A stretch of DNA of 64,000 bases, from NCBI RefSeq assembly GCF_004102745.1, contig NZ_RLII01000004.1:186001-250000 (forward strand), written 5' to 3'. Position numbers and translations under genes: made by a program. Of this stretch, positions 9,574 through 20,397 are shown in pieces (within the stretch, counting starts at the first letter, position 1; each line of letters begins with the position of its first letter). This stretch comes from Acetivibrio mesophilus (GTDB lineage Bacteria; Bacillota; Clostridia; Acetivibrionales; Acetivibrionaceae). The notes below the pieces were generated by a model that searched no databases, was not told where the DNA came from, and saw only the letters and a list, made by a program, of their open reading frames with translations.

Positions 9574-11493
9574 TTATTCAAATTTCATAGATTCCCATAT
9601 CCTTTCCAGTATTTTTATGTTATTCTCACTGGCTCTTAATCTTTCAATGGTAAAGTAAACAGTATAGACATTACCATTTTTGTCGAAGGTGTATATCCAC
9701 TGTTTATATTCACCCCAACTATCCTTTTTTAATACGACGAATTTCTTTGCATTTACACCTTTCATCACAACATCCTCGATACTGTCTACACTAATGCTTG
9801 ATTCTTCAGACGAACCCTTTAGATTATCAGTAAACTGGTTGATATAGTCGTTGAAGGACGCTCCCTCTAAAGTAGTCAATTTAATACTCATGTACAAACC
9901 ATCATTAATATATTCTACCAAGTCATCACCATTGTCGTCCAGCCACGGCATCCATGTCGAAGGCACTTTCATTGACCACATATACCTGTCATTTTCCAAT
10001 GTTATATAGTCTTCTGCAATGTCAACGAATCTACTATCCTCTATATAAACAATATCCTCAGAATCAGGCTCATCAAATTTGAAGGAATGCAGCATATCTA
10101 ATACTTTTTGCTTGCTCTTTTCGTCATTATAAGTATCTTGAGTCAAGAGACAGCCGACATTGTATTTATAGTTTTCACCCACCATAAATATGTAAATCAT
10201 ATATTCGGTCCTATCATCATGTTTTATTTCATACAGTAGCTCCTTTGCTTTTTTGCCGCTTATTTCAATATCCTTTATACTTTCAAGCTTATATAACTCA
10301 GGATTGTATTCTTTTTTGATAAAATCAGTCTCCATCTTTACGACATCATCCAACGAAAGGCCTTCATCGTAAGGATACATAGTAATATAAACATAGTTAC
10401 CTAAATCATCTATAAATTTGGCCATAATTGATGATTCTTCATAATCCGCTTCTCCAAATTCCATTTCTATCCAGTTGGCTAACACATCTATTGAAAATCC
10501 CAAGTCTTTATTTCTATACGGTCTAAACCCATCTTCCGTAACATCCGAAAGATCTTCAATACGTCCGTCATTCACAAATTTTGTGCTGAAAGAATCAAGA
10601 AAATTTTGAACCTCCTGATTAGTCACATAAGTGGCGTTATCGTAATCTTCAAAAGACAAGTTAATATAATACACTTTGCCGTCATTAATATAATACCTGT
10701 CCTCATAGGTAAACGGGCTTTCTCTGTAAACCACTCTAGCATAATTATCGTTCTTTTCATGCCTTATTAGAGTAAAACCATAATCGTATTCTAGTCTTAC
10801 AAGAGCAGAGGAAAGAAGGCTATCAATTGTCCTTTCACCCTGCGGTAATATGCCGAGCATGATAGAATCGTTTGTATCACTGTACGCAAATATATTTATA
10901 TTACCATTAAAACTTCTGTATATTAATTCCAAATTTTTCGTTAAATCTATTGACCACCCGTAGTAACTGTCTCCCACTTTCTCTTTGGTTGTTTTCTTTA
11001 TAATAAGGCTATAATCCTTTATACTGTGCGCATTTGCTTTTATTTTTATAACGGTGATCTGCTTTGTATACTCATTATACTCCACATCTGCCCCAAAGTT
11101 TTCTGCTATAAATCTGAGCGGAACCATTGTCCTGTCATTTATTATCCTCGGAGCCTCTAAAAGTTCTACCGCATTTTTGTCCACATATGCTTCTTTATTG
11201 TCAATATACAGCTTAATTGAAACTTGGCTGTAGCTTAAAGTGACACATCTTTGCTGTCCATTCCAATCAACCTCGGCACCAAAAGCTTCTGTAATAACCC
11301 TTAAGGGCACGAGTGTTACTCCATTGATAACAACAGGTTTTTCAACCTTCACATCTTCACCGTTGATGTATAAGATTTCATCTCCGACTTTAAAGTTTAT
11401 CTCTATTCTTTCTCCCTCAAATGCTGCACCTTCAGCCCAGGTCAGTAAAACAGCACACAGAAGAATCATAACCGACATAAAAATTTTCTTCAA
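9574..11493 (-). CDS. secreted copper amine oxidase N-terminal domain protein, 639 aa
   Basis: The start is a TTG with GGAGG 7 nt upstream. A signal peptide is clear (MKKIFMSVMILLCAVLLTW). Residues ~30-150 contain two copper-amine-oxidase N-terminal-type repeats (PVVINGVTLVPLRVITEAFG; PRIINDRTMVPLRFIAENFG), a cell-surface module common in clostridia and not itself an enzyme. The remaining ~480 residues look like three related alpha/beta modules, each with an aromatic strand near its start (YYGWSIDL, DLGFSIDVLANW, YMWSMKVPSTW) and a helix near its end, resembling PsbP-like folds. It lies 27 bp after polC and is the last gene of that operon. Its function is unknown; a cell-envelope role is inferred. 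Confidence 0.85.
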   Translation of the reverse strand: MKKIFMSVMILLCAVLLTWAEGAAFEGERIEINFKVGDEILYINGEDVKVEKPVVINGVTLVPLRVITEAFGAEVDWNGQQRCVTLSYSQVSIKLYIDNKEAYVDKNAVELLEAPRIINDRTMVPLRFIAENFGADVEYNEYTKQITVIKIKANAHSIKDYSLIIKKTTKEKVGDSYYGWSIDLTKNLELIYRSFNGNINIFAYSDTNDSIMLGILPQGERTIDSLLSSALVRLEYDYGFTLIRHEKNDNYARVVYRESPFTYEDRYYINDGKVYYINLSFEDYDNATYVTNQEVQNFLDSFSTKFVNDGRIEDLSDVTEDGFRPYRNKDLGFSIDVLANWIEMEFGEADYEESSIMAKFIDDLGNYVYITMYPYDEGLSLDDVVKMETDFIKKEYNPELYKLESIKDIEISGKKAKELLYEIKHDDRTEYMIYIFMVGENYKYNVGCLLTQDTYNDEKSKQKVLDMLHSFKFDEPDSEDIVYIEDSRFVDIAEDYITLENDRYMWSMKVPSTWMPWLDDNGDDLVEYINDGLYMSIKLTTLEGASFNDYINQFTDNLKGSSEESSISVDSIEDVVMKGVNAKKFVVLKKDSWGEYKQWIYTFDKNGNVYTVYFTIERLRASENNIKILERIWESMKFE

Positions 11494-11520
11494 AGTAATT
11501 CCTCCATATACAACATTTCA

Positions 11521-14500
11521 TCATCCAAACAAGCTTATCTGATTGCTCTCAGGCAAACCATCAAGGCACCCGTTTTGCTGCAAAATTTCTATAACTGCCT
11601 TGCTTACTTTCGCCCTTACCCTCAGGTCATCTACAGATAAAAACTCTCCGCCATTTCTTGCCTCTACTATATTCTGTGCTGCCGAACTGCCAAGCCCCTG
11701 AAGAGCATTTAGCGGAGGCCTGATACCTTCTTTGGCGATCTGAAACTTTACTGCATCGGATTTGTAGATATCAATGGGCAAAAACTTTATGCCCCTTGCA
11801 TACATCTCGTTAGCAACCTCAAGTATAGTAAGAGTATTCTTCTCCTTCTGGGTCATATTATTTCCCTTTTGCTCAAATTCCCTAATCTTGTTTTTTACCT
11901 TATCCTTTCCATGGCACATCATAGCAGCATCAAATTCATCCGCCCTTACAGTAAAGTATGCCACATAAAATGCCTCAGGATAGTAAACCTTAAACCACGC
12001 AATTCTGAAGGCCATCATAACATACGCTGCTGCATGGGCTTTCGGAAACATGTATTTTATTTTCTTACAGGAATCAATGTACCAGTCCGGTACTTTTTTC
12101 TCTCTCATTATTTGCTCATACTCTTCCTTAAGTCCCTTACCCTTTCTGACATCTTCCATAATCTTAAATGCTGTCTTATCGGGAAGACCATAATGTATGA
12201 GATTTAGCATTATGTCATCCCTGGTACATATAACCTCCGGCAATGACGCAATATTATTTCTCACCAGGTCCTGAGCATTGTTAAGCCAGACATCTGTTCC
12301 ATGAGAAAGTCCTGAAATCCTTATAAGCTCAGAAAAGGTTGTTGGCTTGGTATCTACAAGCATCTGCCGTACAAACCTGGTTCCAAACTCAGGAATCGCA
12401 AAGGTTCCCACCGGACTATTTATGTCTTCGGGACTTATTCCCAATGATTCGGTACTGCTAAATAACCCCATTGTTTTTTTCTCACCTATGGGAATCGTCC
12501 TGGCGTTAACACCGGTCAAATCCTCAAGCATTCTTATAACAGTAGGATCATCATGGCCCAGTATATCGAGCTTTAAAAGCCTTCCGCTGATAGAATGATA
12601 ATCAAAATGGGTCGTGATAATATCCGAGGTCGTATCATCTGCCGGGCGCTGTATCGGGCAAAACTCATAAATTTCCCTATCCTGAGGAACAATCATGACT
12701 CCCCCCGGATGCTGTCCGGTAGTCCTCTTTACACCGGTACACCCCTTGACAAGTCGGTTAATTTCTGCATTAGTGGTCACTATGCCTCTTTCGTCCAGGT
12801 AGTTTTTTACAAAGCCATAGGCTGTCTTCTCTGCGATTGTTCCGATTGTACCGGCTCTATAAACATGTCCCACACCAAAAAGCTCTTCGGTGTATTTGTG
12901 GGCTACTGGTTGGTATTCTCCTGAGAAATTCAAGTCAATATCCGGCTCTTTGTCCCCGTCAAAACCCAAAAAGGTTTCAAAGGGAATATCATACCCATCT
13001 TTTTTTAAAACTCTTCCGCAATTAGGGCATGTCTTTTCCGGCATGTCAAAACCACAACCGTAGCTTCCGTCCTCAATAAACTCAGAATATTTACAGCTCT
13101 CACATACGTAGTGGGGCGGAAGGGAATTAACCTCAGTTATACCTATGAGATACGCAACAAATGATGATCCGACAGATCCCCTCGAACCCACAAGATATCC
13201 ATCACTCAAGGATTTCCATACAAGCTTTTGCGCAATAATATACATAACTGAGAAGCCATTCTTTATTATTGAGTTTAACTCCTTTTCCATACGCTTTTCC
13301 ACAATCTCAGGAAGAGTCTCACCATATATTTCGGTAGCCTTATTTTGAGCGAGGGTCTTTATTTCCTCCTCCGCACCATCAATTTTTGGAGGAAAGGTTC
13401 CATCCGGTACGGGAATTATATCTTCGCACTGGTCTGCAATCAAATTTGTATTGGTTACAACTACCTCATAGCATTTTTCCTCACCTAGGTAGTCAAATTC
13501 TTTCATCATTTCATCAGTGGTCCTAAAATACAACGGCGCTTGATTATCTGCATCGGAAAAGCCTTGTCCCGCCATAAGTATTCTTCTGAAAACCTCATCC
13601 TTAGGATCCATGAAATGAACATCGCAGGTGGCAACCACTGGCTTGTTGTACTTTTCTCCGAGAGCGACGATTTTTCTGTTTATATTTTTTAAGTCTTCCT
13701 CACTGTTTACCTTTCCATTGTCCAAAAGGAATTGATTGTTGCCTAGAGGCTGTATTTCAAGATAATCATAAAATCTGACAATCCTGGAAATCTCGTCGTC
13801 ATTCTTATTATCAAGAATTGCACGATAAAGCTCTCCCGCCTCACATGCACTCCCTAAAATAAGACCTTCTCTGTGCATCATTAAAAGCTTTCTCGGAAGC
13901 CTTGGCCTCTTATAAAAGTATTCCAAGTGAGTCTGGGATACAATCTTGTACAGGTTTTTAAGACCTACATAATTTTTCACAAGTATAATGGCATGATATG
14001 AATTTGCCTTCTGATAATTCCAACAACCCTCAAAGGCATTCTGTATATCATCAATCGTTTTAACATCTTTTTTGTCCAGTATCTCAAGACATTTAACAAA
14101 AATACCTGCACATGCCTTGGCATCGTCAAGAGCCCTGTGATGATTTTCCAGTGAAACCCCAAGATGCTTTGCAACTATGTCGAGCTTATGCTTTTTAAGC
14201 TCGGGAAACATCTGTCTAGATAATTCAAGGGTGTCAATCACCGGATTGTCTACATTCTTGTTTATAAGGCAAGCATTATGCCTGATAAATCCTGTATCAA
14301 AAACTGCATTATGAGCCACCAACGGACAATTACCCACAAACTCAATAAACTCAGGTAAAACCGTTTCAATGGTTGGAGCATCGGCGACCATATCGTCAGT
14401 TATACCGGTCAACTTAACTATGAACTCCGGTATAGGAATTTCAGGATTAACAAATGTGCTGAAGGTATCAACAATTTTACCTTCTTTAATCTTTACTGCA

Positions 14501-15831
14501 CCAATTTCCGTTATTTTATCTTTATCAGTCGAAAGACCGGTTGTTTCTATATCAAATACCACAAACTCTCCATCAACAGGATATCCATTAGAATGATAGA
14601 CGATAGGTACGGAATCATCAAGCAGATATGCTTCAATTCCGTATATAACCTTTATTTTGTTCTTTTTAGCTGTATCACAGGCATCGGGATAAGCCTGAAC
14701 CACTCCGTGGTCAGTAATGGCAATTGCCTTGTGGCCCCATTGGGCGGCACGCTTTATCAGTTCCTTAACCGACGTAACTCCATCCATTGCGCTCATCTGG
14801 GTGTGGAGATGAAGCTCAACTCTCTTCTCATCAGCATTATCGCTTCTGCTTTCTGTGGAAACCTGAACAATATCCGAAGCTATTACTGTCAGCTCTTTTG
14901 AGAATTTATCATACTGGGCTTCTCCGCGAATCTTTACATTAGTCTTTTCCTTAAGTCTTTCTATAACGCTCCCGGACTTGTCCTTATCCAGAAAGATCTT
15001 AACAGTGATAGAACTGGTAAGGTCTGTTACATCAAATATGTATAGCAACTTGCCGCTTTTTAACTCCCTTGTTTCCGTGCTTATTATCTCACCTCTAATA
15101 GCAATCCTACCGGAATCCTGTGTCACCTCGGACATAATCATTACGCTGTCATTAAAGCTTTTACCCAGAATAACCTCCGACTTGTCCCCTGTGGCAAAAG
15201 TTGTATTGCTCTTTGCTTCACTGGAGGTTTTCGCAGGCTTTGGTGCACTCTTAATAACCGTATTGGTTACAACCTTTGCCTCCTCATTCTCCTTAAACTC
15301 AATATACTCGTTTATTTTATCCTCACTTATTTCAAAATCCTTAAACTCAACCCTTATTCGCAATCCAAAGCACTCTTGTATTATATTTTCAATCAAAGCA
15401 TGGCAATTCTTGCATTTCAAAATCTCCGTTCCCTTTGTCTTGAGGTAAATACACAGCTTATTATCCTCAATCTTCCACTTGCATCCGCTTAATATCCCCC
15501 GACATAACGCAATGTTTTTCTTGACGATATAAAGTATGCTGTCCCAGTACTCATTGAGCACCTCTTCTATTGAAAGCTCCACATTAAAGGAAATCCTGAT
15601 ATGAACCTGTTCCAGCTCAAATAGTCTTTTAAAGCTCTGTTCCACACTGTCGAGGGTCTTTGCAGGTATTAAAGTGTCCGAAACAATAAAAATTTCCAGT
15701 TTCCTGGATTTTTTATAGACATTTATATTTTGAATCCTTGCAGTATCAAAAAGCTCTCTAACACTGTCATTACTAATTACTTCCGGGAAAAGATCCGAGA
15801 GCTTTTTATCCTTTATCGATACATTTTGCAT
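11521..15831 (-). CDS. polC: DNA polymerase III alpha subunit, PolC type
   Basis: Replicative polymerase of low-GC Gram-positives with built-in proofreading. The 1436-aa protein has an N-terminal region and OB fold, a PHP domain (VELHLHTQMSAMDGV near residue 340) split by a DnaQ-type 3'-5' exonuclease (FVVFDIETTGLSTDKDKITE near 425), a polymerase core with zinc-binding cysteines (CESCKYSE and CPNCGRV) and catalytic-site EPDIDLNFSGEYQ, and a C-terminal helix-hairpin-helix region. AAGGGG precedes the ATG. It lies 16 bp after ispG. Confidence 0.97.
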   Translation of the reverse strand: MQNVSIKDKKLSDLFPEVISNDSVRELFDTARIQNINVYKKSRKLEIFIVSDTLIPAKTLDSVEQSFKRLFELEQVHIRISFNVELSIEEVLNEYWDSILYIVKKNIALCRGILSGCKWKIEDNKLCIYLKTKGTEILKCKNCHALIENIIQECFGLRIRVEFKDFEISEDKINEYIEFKENEEAKVVTNTVIKSAPKPAKTSSEAKSNTTFATGDKSEVILGKSFNDSVMIMSEVTQDSGRIAIRGEIISTETRELKSGKLLYIFDVTDLTSSITVKIFLDKDKSGSVIERLKEKTNVKIRGEAQYDKFSKELTVIASDIVQVSTESRSDNADEKRVELHLHTQMSAMDGVTSVKELIKRAAQWGHKAIAITDHGVVQAYPDACDTAKKNKIKVIYGIEAYLLDDSVPIVYHSNGYPVDGEFVVFDIETTGLSTDKDKITEIGAVKIKEGKIVDTFSTFVNPEIPIPEFIVKLTGITDDMVADAPTIETVLPEFIEFVGNCPLVAHNAVFDTGFIRHNACLINKNVDNPVIDTLELSRQMFPELKKHKLDIVAKHLGVSLENHHRALDDAKACAGIFVKCLEILDKKDVKTIDDIQNAFEGCWNYQKANSYHAIILVKNYVGLKNLYKIVSQTHLEYFYKRPRLPRKLLMMHREGLILGSACEAGELYRAILDNKNDDEISRIVRFYDYLEIQPLGNNQFLLDNGKVNSEEDLKNINRKIVALGEKYNKPVVATCDVHFMDPKDEVFRRILMAGQGFSDADNQAPLYFRTTDEMMKEFDYLGEEKCYEVVVTNTNLIADQCEDIIPVPDGTFPPKIDGAEEEIKTLAQNKATEIYGETLPEIVEKRMEKELNSIIKNGFSVMYIIAQKLVWKSLSDGYLVGSRGSVGSSFVAYLIGITEVNSLPPHYVCESCKYSEFIEDGSYGCGFDMPEKTCPNCGRVLKKDGYDIPFETFLGFDGDKEPDIDLNFSGEYQPVAHKYTEELFGVGHVYRAGTIGTIAEKTAYGFVKNYLDERGIVTTNAEINRLVKGCTGVKRTTGQHPGGVMIVPQDREIYEFCPIQRPADDTTSDIITTHFDYHSISGRLLKLDILGHDDPTVIRMLEDLTGVNARTIPIGEKKTMGLFSSTESLGISPEDINSPVGTFAIPEFGTRFVRQMLVDTKPTTFSELIRISGLSHGTDVWLNNAQDLVRNNIASLPEVICTRDDIMLNLIHYGLPDKTAFKIMEDVRKGKGLKEEYEQIMREKKVPDWYIDSCKKIKYMFPKAHAAAYVMMAFRIAWFKVYYPEAFYVAYFTVRADEFDAAMMCHGKDKVKNKIREFEQKGNNMTQKEKNTLTILEVANEMYARGIKFLPIDIYKSDAVKFQIAKEGIRPPLNALQGLGSSAAQNIVEARNGGEFLSVDDLRVRAKVSKAVIEILQQNGCLDGLPESNQISLFG

Positions 15832-15847
15832 ACACCCAAACCCCTTC

Positions 15848-16906
15848 CTACATCTTCAGTATTTCCTCCATAAGTTCTTCAACTACCCTTTCCTGAGGAA
15901 TCTTACGAACTATTACTCCCTTTTTGAATAGTAGAACCTCACCTTTTCCTCCAGCTATTCCAATATCGGCTTCCTTAGCTTCACCCGGTCCGTTTACTGC
16001 ACAACCCATAACTGCTACTTTGATATTTTTGCTTAGCCCTCCAAGGCCTTCCTCAATCTTATCTGCTATTCTGATCAGGTCTATTTGGCATCTTCCGCAA
16101 GTGGGGCATGAAACAAACTCAACTCCACCTTTTTCAATCCCTAAGGCTCTTAACAGTTCATGACCTACCACAACTTCTTCCTTCGGGTCCCCAGTCAGTG
16201 ATACTCTCATTGTGTCCCCTATGCCTTCCGACAAAAGACAGCCCAAACCGGCACAGGATTTGATAGTTCCCTTAAAAACTGTCCCAGCCTCGGTAACACC
16301 GATGTGCAACGGGTAATCGGTTCTTTCGGATATCAACCGATAGGCGGCAATGGTCATGGGTACATTTGAGGCCTTTAAGGAAATCACTATATCATAAAAG
16401 TCCAGTTCCTCCAATATTCGAGCATGCCCTAATGCACTTTCTACCATTGCTTCCGGAGTAATTCCACCATATTTGTCGACGATATTTTTTTCAAGAGATC
16501 CGGAATTTACTCCTATGCGGATGGGTATCTGCCTGGATTTTGCAACCTCCACAACTTTCTTTACCCTTTCCTTATCTCCTATATTCCCCGGATTGAGTCT
16601 TATCTTGTCAGCTCCATTTTCCATACTGGATATGGCAAGCCGATAATCAAAATGAATATCGGCCACCAGCGGAATCCTAATAGATTTTTTTATGAACTTT
16701 ATTGCATCAGCTGCTTCCTTATCCACAACAGCCACCCTTATAATGTCACAACCCGCATCCTCAAGCATTTTAATTTGATTGACGGTAGATGCAACATCCC
16801 TCGTATCGGTGTTGGTCATGGACTGAACAGTAATTTTGGCATCACCGCCTATATATACATCTCCTACGCTAACCATTCTTGTTTGTTTTCTTTTGATATA
16901 ATCCAT
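15848..16906 (-). CDS. ispG: 4-hydroxy-3-methylbut-2-enyl diphosphate synthase (MEP pathway)
   Basis: Iron-sulfur enzyme that makes HMBPP from MEcPP. The 352-aa protein contains [12 protein letters not shown] near the start, IRLNPGNIG, and the cluster cysteines [10 protein letters not shown] and [12 protein letters not shown] chose the ATG at 16906 because GGAAGAAGAG is just upstream. With dxr and rseP in the same operon it supplies isoprenoid precursors, from which uppS makes the cell-wall lipid carrier. Confidence 0.95.
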   Translation of the reverse strand: MDYIKRKQTRMVSVGDVYIGGDAKITVQSMTNTDTRDVASTVNQIKMLEDAGCDIIRVAVVDKEAADAIKFIKKSIRIPLVADIHFDYRLAISSMENGADKIRLNPGNIGDKERVKKVVEVAKSRQIPIRIGVNSGSLEKNIVDKYGGITPEAMVESALGHARILEELDFYDIVISLKASNVPMTIAAYRLISERTDYPLHIGVTEAGTVFKGTIKSCAGLGCLLSEGIGDTMRVSLTGDPKEEVVVGHELLRALGIEKGGVEFVSCPTCGRCQIDLIRIADKIEEGLGGLSKNIKVAVMGCAVNGPGEAKEADIGIAGGKGEVLLFKKGVIVRKIPQERVVEELMEEILKM

Positions 16907-16967
16907 TTTTGATACTCTTCTTCCTTTTCTAAATATTGCCTGTAACTCCAATAATATTTATACTTTT

Positions 16968-18239
16968 CTATTTGATTACAAACCTCATTATGTCATTAGC
17001 CATTACAAATATTGAAAGGCCTATCAGAATAACAAATCCTATTGATGTAATAATTGCTTCCTTCTCCACAGGAATTTTTCTTCTGCTCACTGCCTCTATA
17101 GCAAGAATAAGAAGCTTGCTTCCGTCGAGTGCCGGGAAAGGCACAAGGTTTGTAGCACCAATAGCAGCACTGATTAATGCAGTCCACAGAAGAATATTCA
17201 GGAATGCATCCCCAAAGGTCTCGCTTTGCTGTGCCACATCATTCATAGTACTGACAATCCCAACCGGGCCTGTCATTTGATTTATGGATACCTGGCCTGT
17301 CACAAGCCAGTAAAGGCTGTAAGGCACCATACGTATGTTTGAATAGGTAAATAGTGCGCCATTTTTCATACCACCTAAAATATTGCCTCCCTCTTCCCGA
17401 GAAAAAGCTATTCCCAGATAATAATTCTCAACGAATTTTGGCACAACATTAAAGATCTCATTCTTTCCGTCCCTCAAAATAGTTACACGAATCGGTTGTT
17501 CTCCGTTTTCTTTCAAAAAATTCTTTATTTCGTCAATATTATCAACTTCGACATCATTCAACTTCTCAATCCTATCGCCGGGTTGGGCACCGACCTTTTC
17601 TAAAGCACCGCCGCTAACCAACTCAGCAATAACGTTAGAATTCGCCTCTGATTCAGGATAATAACCCAACTGGTAAACCCTTTCTATTGTTGGCTGAATA
17701 CTCTTCTCAATCTTAGTTCCATTTCTAAAAAACTCAATCTCAGCGCCCTTTCCTTTTGAGATATACAAAAACTGAATAACCTCTAAAGGATCATATATTC
17801 TCTTGCCGTCGTAGCTTACAATAGTGTCTCCTTCCATGATACCGGCATTATAAGCTGCAGAACCTTCCTGAACATTACCTACAGTTCTTGTGGTATAGCC
17901 CGTAGTAAAATATACTATTGATATTATCAGAAATGCGGAAATCAGATTGGCCAGCGGACCTGCCGCTATCACCGCAGCCCTCACCCATGCAGGCTTGTTA
18001 TTAAAAGCCCGTTCACTATCCGATTCCTCCTCTTCTCCTTCCATCTTCACATACGCAAGTATCGGAAACAAGCGCAATGTATAAGCCGTCTCACCGCGTT
18101 TGATAGAAAAAAGCTTCGGACCTACAAAAAGAGAAAACTCTTCAACCTTTATGTCTGACAGTTTAGCAACAATAAAGTGTCCAAGCTCATGAATAATAAT
18201 AATGAAATCAAAAGCCAGAATAACCAATAAAAATCTCAT
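16968..18239 (-). CDS. rseP: site-2 zinc metalloprotease RseP
   Basis: Intramembrane protease that cleaves anti-sigma factors and signal-peptide remnants. The 423-aa protein has the HELGHF active site near residue 18, a PDZ region (about residues 120-270, NVQEGSAAYNAGIMEGDTI) and the second metal motif NLVPFPALDGSKLL near 370, with N- and C-terminal membrane helices. AGGAGG precedes the ATG. It lies between dxr and ispG as in most Firmicutes. Confidence 0.95.
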   Translation of the reverse strand: MRFLLVILAFDFIIIIHELGHFIVAKLSDIKVEEFSLFVGPKLFSIKRGETAYTLRLFPILAYVKMEGEEEESDSERAFNNKPAWVRAAVIAAGPLANLISAFLIISIVYFTTGYTTRTVGNVQEGSAAYNAGIMEGDTIVSYDGKRIYDPLEVIQFLYISKGKGAEIEFFRNGTKIEKSIQPTIERVYQLGYYPESEANSNVIAELVSGGALEKVGAQPGDRIEKLNDVEVDNIDEIKNFLKENGEQPIRVTILRDGKNEIFNVVPKFVENYYLGIAFSREEGGNILGGMKNGALFTYSNIRMVPYSLYWLVTGQVSINQMTGPVGIVSTMNDVAQQSETFGDAFLNILLWTALISAAIGATNLVPFPALDGSKLLILAIEAVSRRKIPVEKEAIITSIGFVILIGLSIFVMANDIMRFVIK

Positions 18240-18376
18240 AAAAACCTCCTGAAAATGATTGTATCAGCCATTATTAATAATATATTATGCGAACAAAGCT
18301 TTCTATTATCATGTATATGTGTAAATTGCACATCTACAACAAATAAGCTCAATAAATAACTATAATATGAGAATAT

Positions 18377-19522
18377 TTATTTAACTGCTTCTCTAACCAT
18401 ATTTCTTGCCCATAAATCAATATCAATTATGTCATCAAGGTTCGGCTCCGACTTAATTGAATGTCTCCCCATTACATTTTCTATGATCCGAGGAATATCC
18501 AAAAACCTGATTTTCTCTTCCATAAACAACCCCACAGCTTCTTCATTTGCTGCATTGAGCACTGCTGGCATAGTGCCTCCGTCTCTTAATGCCTCAAAAG
18601 CAAGTTCGAGGCATGGAAAAGCTTCAAGGTCAGGAGCCTCAAAGGTAAGACTTCCGTTCTTAATTATGTCCAGCTTTGAAAAGTTGTTTGGTCTCCTATC
18701 CGGGTATGTAAGTGCAAACTGTATCGGAAGTCTCATGTCCGGTGATCCCAACTGGGCTATTATAGAACCGTCTTTGTATTCAACCATTGAATGAATGATG
18801 CTCTGAGGATGAACCAGAACCTCAATACTCTCTAGGGGCATTTCAAAAAGCCATCGAGCCTCAATAACTTCCAATCCTTTATTCATCATAGTAGCCGAAT
18901 CAATGGTTATTTTGCTGCCCATGCTCCAGTTTGGGTGCTTTAGTGCCTCCTTAAGCGTGACATTCTCAAGCTGCTCCCTTTTTTTGCCCCTGAAGGGACC
19001 TCCTGATGCAGTCAAAATAATTTTTGACACATCTTCTTTATTATTACCCATTAAACTTTGAAAAATAGCAGAATGTTCACTGTCTACCGGAAGAATCATA
19101 ACCCCCATCCTTGAGGCTTCAGACATAACAATATGTCCTGCCGTTACAAGGGTCTCCTTATTTGCCAAAGCTATATTCTTTTTATGCTTTATAGCCTCCA
19201 TGGTAGGAATAAGACCGGCTATTCCCACAATAGAGGTAACGACAGTCTCCACAGTATCAATGGATGCCACCATTTTAAGCCCGTCAATGCCACTTACCAC
19301 TTTACAATCAGTATCCGAAAGCCTCGCACTTAAAATCTTTGCCCCCTCTTCATCCTTTACTGCAACTATCTTAGGACAAAACTCCCGGGCCTGTTTTTCC
19401 AGCAAATCTATGTTTTTATTTGCCGCCAATCCATCAACTTTTATATTTAGATTTCTGGCTACGTCCAAGGTCTGAACACCTATGGAACCTGTAGAGCCAA
19501 GAATTGAAATTCTGTTTACCAT
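18377..19522 (-). CDS. dxr: 1-deoxy-D-xylulose 5-phosphate reductoisomerase
   Basis: Converts DXP to MEP, the committed MEP-pathway step, with NADPH. The 381-aa protein begins MVNRISILGSTGSIGVQTLD (NADPH site) and has LPVDSEHSAIFQ, TASGGPFRGK and NWSMGSKITIDSATMMNKG. I chose the ATG at 19522, behind AAGGAGGAG; the earlier ATG adds only eight residues. Confidence 0.96.
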   Translation of the reverse strand: MVNRISILGSTGSIGVQTLDVARNLNIKVDGLAANKNIDLLEKQAREFCPKIVAVKDEEGAKILSARLSDTDCKVVSGIDGLKMVASIDTVETVVTSIVGIAGLIPTMEAIKHKKNIALANKETLVTAGHIVMSEASRMGVMILPVDSEHSAIFQSLMGNNKEDVSKIILTASGGPFRGKKREQLENVTLKEALKHPNWSMGSKITIDSATMMNKGLEVIEARWLFEMPLESIEVLVHPQSIIHSMVEYKDGSIIAQLGSPDMRLPIQFALTYPDRRPNNFSKLDIIKNGSLTFEAPDLEAFPCLELAFEALRDGGTMPAVLNAANEEAVGLFMEEKIRFLDIPRIIENVMGRHSIKSEPNLDDIIDIDLWARNMVREAVK

Positions 19523-19554
19523 ATTCTCCTCCTTCTGCTTATCCATTGAGCAAC

Positions 19555-20397
19555 CTAAATAATCCAGCTTAAATAGAAGTATACCGCAGGAGCAGTAAAT
19601 AATATACTGTCAAACCTGTCAAGGGCTCCGCCGTGCCCCGGCATTATATTTCCGAAATCCTTAACCTTCACATATCGTTTTATTGCAGAAGCTGCCCAAT
19701 CTCCCATCTGGGATATAATGCCGCACAAAACCCCTATAAGCAAAAAGTGATAATATGGAATAAAGTCAATAGAGCCACTTTTATTTAAATACAAGCCATA
19801 AAGCATGGTTGTCAATGCACAACCTATTACTCCGCCAATAGACCCTTCTACTGTTTTTTTAGGGCTTATAGCTGGCATGAGCTTGTGTTTTCCGAAAAAA
19901 CGTCCTGAAAAATATGCAAAGGTGTCAGTGGAAAAAGCTCCGATAAATATTAGCCAGACAAAGAAAAAACCGTTATTTAAGTTCCGTATAAGAACTATAA
20001 AAGATAATAAAAATGTTATATAAAAAACACCGAAAAAAGTCAGTGAAATATCCACGATGTTGTATTTGCCATGTAAAAAAATTATAAAGGAAAATAGAAC
20101 TACAATCATAATAAAAACAGCAAATATCAATGCTTCTAAAGATACCAGCTGCTCAAGACATAGTATTTTCGATACTCGTTCACAACAAAGAAGAAGAATA
20201 CTGGCACACGCCACATACCCCACTGCCCTGACAGGCTTATAACCGGCGTTCTCCAAGGATTTAAAATACTCATGCATAGCAAGAATGGAGACCAAAAAAA
20301 CCGATATCCCAAGAATTATTTGTCCCGAACATACAACTGCGATCAAAATAATAACTGCTATTAGAGCACTTGCCACTCTGGTTTTTAGCAACTTCAT
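19555..20397 (-). CDS. cdsA: phosphatidate cytidylyltransferase
   Basis: Makes CDP-diacylglycerol from phosphatidate and CTP in the membrane. The 280-aa protein has about eight hydrophobic segments and the CTP-transferase signature toward the C-terminus (KRYVKVKDFGNIMPGHGGAL). Its ATG overlaps the uppS TGA by 4 bp (ATGA), so the two are coupled. Confidence 0.95.
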   Translation of the reverse strand: MKLLKTRVASALIAVIILIAVVCSGQIILGISVFLVSILAMHEYFKSLENAGYKPVRAVGYVACASILLLCCERVSKILCLEQLVSLEALIFAVFIMIVVLFSFIIFLHGKYNIVDISLTFFGVFYITFLLSFIVLIRNLNNGFFFVWLIFIGAFSTDTFAYFSGRFFGKHKLMPAISPKKTVEGSIGGVIGCALTTMLYGLYLNKSGSIDFIPYYHFLLIGVLCGIISQMGDWAASAIKRYVKVKDFGNIMPGHGGALDRFDSILFTAPAVYFYLSWII

